From NCBI GenBank assembly GCA_947311845.1, contig CAMZMU010000027.1, forward strand, positions 42,496,853 through 42,560,852: 64,000 bases of DNA, given 5' to 3'. Source of the DNA: Poa pratensis (taxonomy: Eukaryota > Streptophyta > Magnoliopsida > Poales > Poaceae). Shown here piece after piece: positions 58,026 to 64,000 of the stretch (position 1 is its first letter; each line of letters begins with the position of its first letter). The notes beneath the pieces were generated by a model that ran no database searches, was not told where the DNA came from, and saw nothing but the letters and a program-made list of their open reading frames with translations. Both the position numbers and the translations under genes were made by a program.

Positions 58026-58406
58026 TACATACCGTTGCCACTTGTGCTGAACCATTTCAATGACAAAGTAACTAAACCTACTATTCAACTCGAAGCCCCT
58101 GACAATCGCATATACAGTGTTGGAGCAAGCAAGCACAACGATGATCAAGTAGTCCTAGATCCTGGGTGGGATTCTTTTGTAGATTCTCACCGCATACAAG
58201 AGAAGGACCTCCTCGTTTTTAGAAGCAAGGAGAAAAGTCGTCTCAAAGTTCTAATCCTTGACCCAAGCGGTCATGAAAAAACCTCCTCATGTTTTGTCAT
58301 GGGAAAATCTTCCGGTGCCCAATCAATGTCTGGAGATTCTGTTCACATTGTTTCCCCGCCCCCTCGTGTAGTTTTTGACTTGAGCAGCTCTGATGACGAT
58401 GACATG
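58026..58406 (+). CDS. B3 gene exon 4, first B3 DNA-binding domain
   Basis: The acceptor tgatcctgcag ends at 58025 and the donor gtgaga begins at 58407. The open frame YIPLPLVLNHFND ... VVLDPGWDSFVDSHRIQEKD ... LLVFRSKEKSRLKVLILDP follows the B3 pattern: two beta segments, a GW(x)nF core and a final DLLVF-type strand. A serine- and aspartate-rich linker follows (DLSSSDDDD). The exon itself is undamaged. Confidence 0.8.
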
Positions 58407-58533
58407 GTGAGAGAAGGCACGAGAGAATCTTGCAATATGCAATGCAATTTGTCTATTTGACTATATTTCAAATAAGTTCTGGTCATTCTGTGGCTCTATG
58501 CTCACCCTAGGAGATTATGCATTTTTTTTTCAG

Positions 58534-58758
58534 GATATGGAGCTCGCAAACCGCAAGATCGGGCATCTCTGAAGCTCGGAGTCAGCTCAGTGCCTGCGTC
58601 CAACAATCTTGGTGGACCTTCCCAGCAGCCCTACATTTTAGACCAGCGGGCAGCTCTACCTCAGTCGGTGGAGAGGAAAGTCGAGGAGAAAGTCCAAGAA
58701 ATTGGATCTGAGCTTCCTATCTTTGTGAAAGTGATGAGCAAAGCTTCTCTTAAAGACC
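58534..58758 (+). pseudogene. B3 gene exon 5, out of phase
   Basis: The acceptor tttttttcag ends at 58533. The sensible frame reads YGARKPQDRASLKLGVSSVP and later VEEKVQEIGSELPIFVKVMS, the lead-in of a second B3 domain that parallels exon 3. Spliced from the exon 4 donor it is one base out of phase and would stop after about a dozen codons, so an indel or another splice site is needed. The sequence then meets the GC-rich retroposon. Confidence 0.55.
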
Positions 58759-58779
58759 GTTTAGGGTTTAGTGTTTAAG

Positions 58780-60290
58780 GTTGTCCCCTAGGCGACGCCA
58801 GGGGCAGAAATTCCGGAGCCGCCAGTACACCTCCACCGGAGTCAGCGTGCCACCCCTCCGCTGCCAAAAACTGTCGTCGGGGGGGGGGGGGGGGGGGGGT
58901 TCCTTGGCTCCCGGCTGGAGGTTGACCGGCCCGTGGGAGCGGAGGCGGTCGCGGGCGGAGGACGGCGAGGCGGCGGGCTCGCGTGGATGCGAAGGCCGGC
59001 GCTCTGGTGGCTGCGGGCGGCGGGGCAGGAGGTAGCGCCGTCGCCTGCAGCGGTGATGGTGGGCGCCAGATGGGCTTGGCGGGCTCGATCTGGGCCCATC
59101 GGGCCCGGGCTTGGGCGTGCGGCTGCGGGGCGTTGGCGGTGCGAAGCCTGAAGGCCTGCAGCGGCAGCCAACAGGGAGGAGGTCTACGGCGCAAGTCAAC
59201 AGCGCGATGGGCCGTGAGGAGGCGCGACCGAAGCGGCAGCACATCAGTCGCGTGAAGACGAAGGAGATGCGCGCGGCAGGAGGGTGTGGTGCCGGGTGGA
59301 GGTTCCAGCGCGGCAGGTGGCCTACGGCTGCCGTGCTCCGGCACCCGGGCGACGTGAAAGCCGGGGCGGCGGCCCCGGATCGATGCGGCAAAAGGTGCGG
59401 CTAGCTTGTTGGCTCCGGCGGCGGGAGGTGCTGCAGCGGCTACGGCACGCGGAGGAGGTCGGTGAGCGGCCACGGATGCAAACTCCTTCCTTGTGGTAAC
59501 CTAAGCTTCGTGGGCGAATCGAACTCCGGGCGAAAGCCTTGCACCGACTTCGGTCGGTGCCGACGATGGCGGCGCCCTTGGGCGTCGTTCTCCTTCTTGT
59601 AGGCATCGTCGTGGAGTTTCGACTTCTGGCTCGATGGGGGTGGTCCGATGGTCTCCGGGTGAAGGCCTAAGCTCCATCGGGGGCGGGCGACGGTGACGGA
59701 CGCGTCACTACCTTGTTGGAGGCGTCGTCTTGGAGTCATCGGCTCTCTCGGTGCGACAGTGCGCGGCGGATGGGTAGGTTGGCGATGTGGTCAGGGAGGT
59801 GGATGCCGGGGTGGCGGCCCCGTACGGTGGAGTTGTGTCGAGGCGGCGGCCTCGGGCTCCCATGCCATGACGGCTAGGCAGAGCCGTTGTTAGCGTGGGT
59901 CTGGGTGGCGACCTGGATGGAGACTGCGTGGGCAGAGGGTTCGTCGACCTGACTGGACCACCTTCGGGCAATGTGAAGGTCGATCTGGTTGCTACGCCGG
60001 GGCGGCGGCCCCGGTATTTGGTGGTTTTGGTGGCAACCTGGATGAAGACTGTGTGGGCAGAGGGTTCGTCGACCATGACTAGATCATTTTCGGGCAATGC
60101 GAAGGTCGATCTGGTTGTTACGCCGGGGCGGTGGCCCCGGAGCGGGTGGTGTGTTTTGTGGCGTTTGTTCGACTTGAGTCGCGTGGGCATTCTTTTGTAC
60201 AGTTTGTATTCTTTTGTACAGTTTGTATGGTTTTTAGACCCGGTTTCCCTTATAAACTGGGTCACCTCTTCTATCTATTCGGACGGTGGA
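58780..60290 (+). mobile_element. GC-rich retroposon, copy 2
   Basis: This is the same family as 54358-55886 in the opposite orientation. For example, the gggcgaaagcc segment near 59529 through ggcgcccttgggcgtcgt matches the inverse of 54940-55025, and both copies share a cggtttccctyataaact segment near their 3' ends. Boundaries are approximate and no target duplication was found. It contains a run of 21 G at 58879-58899. It splits exon 5 from exon 6 of the B3 gene. Confidence 0.6.
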
Positions 60291-60556
60291 TACGACCAAA
60301 ATAAAGACCGTGGAAACACGAGATGTAGAATGGTGAGGCTTCATACTCTTTTATCTGCAGCCGCAAATAGGGATGAGATTCTCGGCCCATTGTTTGTAGT
60401 TTTTTGTTTTCTAATTCTGTGACGAAGATTGGCCTCGGTAGTATTACATTGCGGAACTTGCACGACACACACTAGGCAAAGTTAGGAAGTAAGCAAACTG
60501 TTTTTTCCGTTGAATTAATCATCAATCTAAAATCTCAAACTTCTTTTTTTTTATAG

Positions 60557-60785
60557 GATTTCTGCAAGGACTATGCCTGTTGAACAACTTTTCTCTTGTG
60601 GTGCTACTATGAACAATCTAAAAATATGTGGAAATACTGGACCATATTCACTGATTAACTCTTCTCTTGTAGCGTTTCCGATGTTATTACTTGGTTTTGC
60701 TATTTTGTTGCTGATTGGGATGCCTACTTCCATGTTGCTTATTCATCTTGGAGCAGGGCTTGCTTTTACATTCAAAATGTTGTGA
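60557..60785 (+). pseudogene. B3 gene exon 6, decayed second B3 domain
   Basis: It follows a t-rich stretch and tatag at 60556. The first codons (DFCKDYA) and, one frame over, a GATMNNLKICGNTG segment resemble the middle of a B3 domain. The rest reads as a hydrophobic stretch unlike a B3 domain, so the domain is lost. TGA at 60783-60785. Confidence 0.4.
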
Positions 60786-61403
60786 GGAGCCTGCAGTAAG
60801 TAGATGCCTGAACCGCTAAAGGTAAGCAGATGCGTTCAGGTCAGCCTGAAACAAAGAGAAGGGTTTCTGAAACTTGGACGCAGATGTAAATAGTGGGCAA
60901 GCATAGCTTAGGAAAACACAAGGAAAAAGCTGTGTGCATTGTCATCGGATAACTTCAAGTTTTTTCCTTCTTATAAGCGAAATTAATCGTCTCACGAACA
61001 GACAGAAATCGATCAGACTATGAACAGTAAAAACTATGACGATATGATAGAGTAATGACAACCTTAACATGAAAAACTCTTTTAGCAACCAGTTAAACAC
61101 TACAAAATTCTCCGCAACAAATATACAAAAACAGAGGAACTCAAAACGGCAAAAGGAAATGTTCCCTCGGGAAAGGAAAGATATTACACTGTCGACACGA
61201 GAAACCCAGCATCACCCATCTCTACATTCTTCTCTGAACCTGCACCACACTTATCTGCACTGTCGTCCTTGCCGCTCTTCTCTAGATGTACATCACCACT
61301 GCCCATGTCACTTCAGTGAAATCAAAAGCTGATGGAACATCCATCTGAAGGCAAATCCACTTCTCCTCTTTTCTGAATTATCCCTTGACAAGAAGCACAT
61401 TTG

Positions 61404-61434
61404 TCTATTTATTTATTTATTTATTTATTTATTT
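61404..61434. repeat. (ATTT)n microsatellite
   Basis: About seven perfect tetranucleotide units. Confidence 0.9.
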
Positions 61435-61629
61435 TTCCTCCAAAGTAACAATCGGTTTCGTGAAGCTTGCGATTCTCATTGAGAAGGGGAAAGATAGTGC
61501 GAGCGACCAACAATTACAAAGATTTACATTATTAGCAGCACCCGCCAACCGCGAGGTTAAGAAAAATGCAGCCATCCTCATCAACCAACCTACGACCACA
61601 ACTGACATGAAACTCCCCTTGCCCAGCCT

Positions 61630-61740
61630 CTGGCTATTTGGAGTTTTATTACTTAAAAAGTTTTACGTATTACAACCGGACTCTGCATAAGTAGAATGCA
61701 TACATCCGTCACAAGTTCAGTAGCACGAACTTAAAATAAG
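61630..61740 (-). mobile_element. Non-LTR retroposon 3' tail
   Basis: The sequence gttttattacttaaaaagtt followed by accggactctgcataagta parallels the insert at 20013-20122. Target duplications were not found, so the limits are rough. Confidence 0.45.
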
Positions 61741-62679
61741 ACAAATTACATATCATAACTACAAATTGTAAAAACGCATAAGTTGATGGAGAGCTGATAT
61801 GAATGCTTACGAAGCAGAGCAAAGGACGTGGAAGCCGCTTCACGGCAGCTGCTTGGTACCAACGCGGTTTTTCCACACTTAGATGCCGGCTATTCCGGGA
61901 CGTCTAATCTAGATCGGATGGCCATTGTGGCTTTTTGTAAAATAGTCCCTGTTGTTGGACAAAACAATAATTTACTCCCCTTATATAAGGAGCATAACCC
62001 CACCATCCCCACTACCCTAATCATTTCCTCTCCCTCTCCCCCAATACGCAGCCGCCATTTGTGCTTCTCTCCACCCCGCCGCCATTCGTTGTTCTTGCCT
62101 TGACAGCGCCACCGCCCATCCTTCGTGGGAGGCCATGGGGGAAGCCGGGGACGGAAGGGAGCCACGTGGGCGACAGAGGCTCGGCGGCCTGCAGCCGACG
62201 GACGACCAGCTAATCGTCCACGGCGCAGACGATAGGTGCCTGTCATCCACGGCGCAAACGAGGTTGTATTAGTTTTCAAAAACTTTTAAAATGCACATTA
62301 TTTGTCAAATTTCATTTTAAAAATGTATTATTTAAAAACAATAGCGGGAGTCATGGCGTGCGACAGCCGGGAAGACGGCCCGGAGGCCGGAAGGAGGCGA
62401 CGTACAGCCAGATCCCGCGTCCAGCGACCTTCGGCGAGGCGCGTCCGACCAGATCCGGCGAGTTTCAAGATCTGGCCATATAGGAGCACCGGTGGCCTTC
62501 GAATCCAGTCATGTGGGTGGCGGATCCAAGATCCCTGAATCTTAATCTAGGGTTCTTGTTTTTTTGTTTGTAAATGCACGATCAAAGTTTTTGTAAAAGC
62601 AAGTTAAAAACAAATAACAAATCTCAATGAGGAGTTTCAAGCAGATAAATGTTTAAAGTTGGAGGGTTAACTGCAAAGT

Positions 62680-62976
62680 TGAGAACTTGCCCTGTGGCAA
62701 GATGGCTAGAAGGGTGGTTGTACTCCCAGCCCATCAGAGTCAAACACCAGGTTTGACGCTGGTGTTTCTTATTTAGGCGGAATATTCTTCAGTGGGAGGC
62801 GACGTTCCCGTCGACAGCGAGGCGCCCGTGGTGACTTCGTCAATCTCAAGAACGACCCGCCGGCTCAGTATTTCGTAGGTACTCATAGGGGTAGGGTGTG
62901 CGTGTGTGCGTTCATAGGGGTGAGTGTATGCGCGTGTATGTGGGCATCTGTGTTGTACTGTGTTTCGCAAAAAAAA
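62680..62976 (+). mobile_element. tRNA-derived SINE, Au-like
   Basis: A perfect 11-bp duplication, aactgcaaagt, lies at 62669-62679 and 62977-62987. The 5' part has a tRNA-like A box (tggcaagatgg) and a weak B box (gagtcaaacacc). The 3' part, with cataggggtagggtgtgcg and repeated gtgtgtgcg-type motifs ending ttgtactgtgttt and an A run, resembles the Au SINE of grasses. Transcription would be by RNA polymerase III, with mobility depending on a LINE. Confidence 0.8.
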
Positions 62977-62987
62977 AACTGCAAAGT

Positions 62988-63220
62988 GTGCTGCACGGAT
63001 CTTGATAAAATGAATGGTCTGGATGGGGACATCCATCTAAATGTGGTTCTGCATTTTCGGCCTGGTACCACCACTCCACCAGGAACCAATACCACAAAAC
63101 CAGGACCGCCCTGGTCATCTCCCACCACAGAGCATAGGGTACTCTTTTCCTTTTTTAGTTTGAGCATAGGGTACTTGTGTCAGCAGGCAGAAGGCATGAC
63201 CCTTGTTTTTCATGTCTATA
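62988..63220. other. Short spacer between the SINE and the Helitron
   Basis: No feature recognised. Confidence 0.4.
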
Positions 63221-64000
63221 CTAGATCATTTAGGCGCGCGTTGCCGCGCCCGTCTATTGCCTAAATAGATTGATAGAAAGGAGGAGGAAAATATTGAAGA
63301 AATAGGCTTTCGCCCCGCTATATTAATATAGCAACCACCCGATACAAGATTGATACCACTGCTGGGGCAAAACAGCACAGTCATGCCCAAAAGAAAAGAA
63401 AGAGAAAAAAGAGAAGAAAAGAAAGCCGACATAGGCGGATCAACGAAAACAAAAGAGACTCGCAACCGCTGCGTTCTCTCCGGCAAAGTCCCACCACTAA
63501 ACTAGCACTCTGAATCGCCGCGTACCAAGCAACACCTCCAAGAAGGAAAACAACGACGACGCTGCTGCTGCCCGGACTGAACCTAGGGTTTCCCCCGGTA
63601 CGCTACCGGTAGTGGGGAAGAGGTACACCCGACGCCCTTCAAGAAGGGACAACGACACCCGTAGGCGTCACTGCATCGGTGTCAAGATGACAGGGATTTC
63701 TCCCGACCCCGAAAAACCACAACCCTGGACAAACAGAAGCGCTCCACCCATCTTGCCACCCACCAACAAACGCCACCACGGAATTGAGTCGCCATTGTCG
63801 TATCACCAGGCAAGCACTGCACGACTGGTCGAACTGAGAAGAACCCGCCGTAGACAGAGTGGCAGTACCACAAACACGTGGGAGGGATCGACCTCCACCG
63901 CCATAGACGGTAACCGACCGGACGCAACACACAGGATCACACCAAGCCACATTGGAGCCGGAGGGCGGCCGCAGCACAGCCACCAGGAGGACTACCTCCA
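63221..64000 (-). mobile_element. Helitron 3' end; the element leaves the window
   Basis: On the minus strand the sequence ends ctag/t at 63221, preceded by a GC hairpin (gggcgcggcaacgcgcgcc, 63232-63250) about eight bases from the end. This is the classical Helitron 3' structure. The 5' end must lie beyond 64000. The visible interior holds GC-rich retroposon copy 3. Confidence 0.7.
63290..64000 (-). mobile_element. GC-rich retroposon, copy 3 (partial)
   Basis: The minus strand shows the family 3' features (gcggggcgaaagcc near 63318, then a segment near 63620-63660 with cccttcttgaagggcgtcgg), similar to copies 1 and 2. It lies inside the Helitron and runs off the window. Confidence 0.5.

Larger units (their letters stand above)
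47034..60785 (+). pseudogene. B3-domain (REM-like) transcription factor gene, disrupted
   Basis: B3 proteins of this group bind DNA through B3 domains in the nucleus. Proposed exons: 47034-47052, 47195-47388, 57589-57859, 58026-58406, 58534-58758 and 60557-60785, with acceptable splice sites at most borders. Exons 1 and 2 join in frame and give a cysteine motif (CGCEVCAMWRGIYSWKHK) like the N-terminus of rice B3 proteins. Exon 4 holds a clear B3 domain (YIPLPLVLNHFND through DLLVFRSKEK). Exons 5 and 6 hold the start of a second, decayed B3 domain. Damage: in-frame TGA at 57634-57636, a frame change near 57735, a junction one base out of frame between exons 4 and 5, and a broken exon 6. The 10.2 kb intron 2 contains a copia element and a retroposon. 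A pseudogene is most likely. Confidence 0.75.
60786..62640. other. Intergenic DNA
   Basis: It contains an (ATTT)n microsatellite at about 61404-61434 and a non-LTR tail similar to that at 20013-20122 (about 61630-61740, with aaccggactctgcataagt then agaatgcata). A GC-rich patch without a recognisable gene spans 62040-62260. Confidence 0.45.

Noticed and set aside
58756..58780. Telomere-like string (tttagggtttag)
   Set aside because: Only two degenerate units at the edge of a retroposon, so not an interstitial telomere.
58879..58899. A run of 21 G as a possible regulatory G-quadruplex
   Set aside because: It lies in a retroposon, and a homopolymer of this length is more likely an assembly or sequencing artefact.

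Overview
This is nuclear DNA of a large-genome grass. The evidence points to the Triticeae (wheat, barley, Aegilops and relatives): long intergenic stretches packed with nested transposons, Stowaway and Mutator-like MITEs, a CACTA element with subterminal repeats, an Au-like SINE, Helitrons with grass-type ends, and very GC-rich exons beside AT-rich spacers. The species is inferred from style, not proven. I see no bacterial genes, rRNA, tRNA or CRISPR.

Three host genes are supportable. (1) A RING-H2 (ATL-type) E3 ubiquitin ligase on the minus strand, 13737-14458, with a TATA box upstream. (2) An unrecognised coiled-coil protein on the minus strand, 23681-25172, with an intron in its 3' UTR. 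(3) A REM-like B3-domain transcription factor gene on the plus strand whose exons are scattered over 47034-60785. The first two contain frame breaks that may be sequence errors; the B3 gene carries several breaks and looks like a pseudogene.

Layout. 1-4644: intergenic, a hAT MITE and a strong hairpin. 4645-10953: a short-LTR (TRIM-like) retrotransposon with a 4.7 kb Helitron inserted in its left LTR. 10954-18730: intergenic sequence, the ATL gene, and an inverted/direct repeat arrangement carrying two copies of a LINE 3' end. 18731-23400: gene-poor spacer with several tiny poly(A/T) insertions flanked by target duplications. 23400-25190: coiled-coil gene. 25653-27370: foldback element split by a Mutator-like element, then a small MITE. 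27695-46921: a four-level nest. A hAT-type element (8-bp target duplication) contains a LINE (9-bp duplication), which contains a 14.2 kb Ty3/gypsy element (5-bp duplication) and a CACTA element (3-bp duplication); the gypsy LTR contains a Stowaway MITE. 47034-60785: the B3 gene, with a copia element in a large intron and two GC-rich retroposons. 60786-64000: spacer, a complete SINE, and the 3' end of a second Helitron that leaves the window.

The whole 19.2 kb nest sits about 110 bp upstream of the B3 start codon, so the original upstream DNA of that gene is now at or left of 27694. Nearly every insertion was bounded by matching its target-site duplication by eye, which also gives the order of events.
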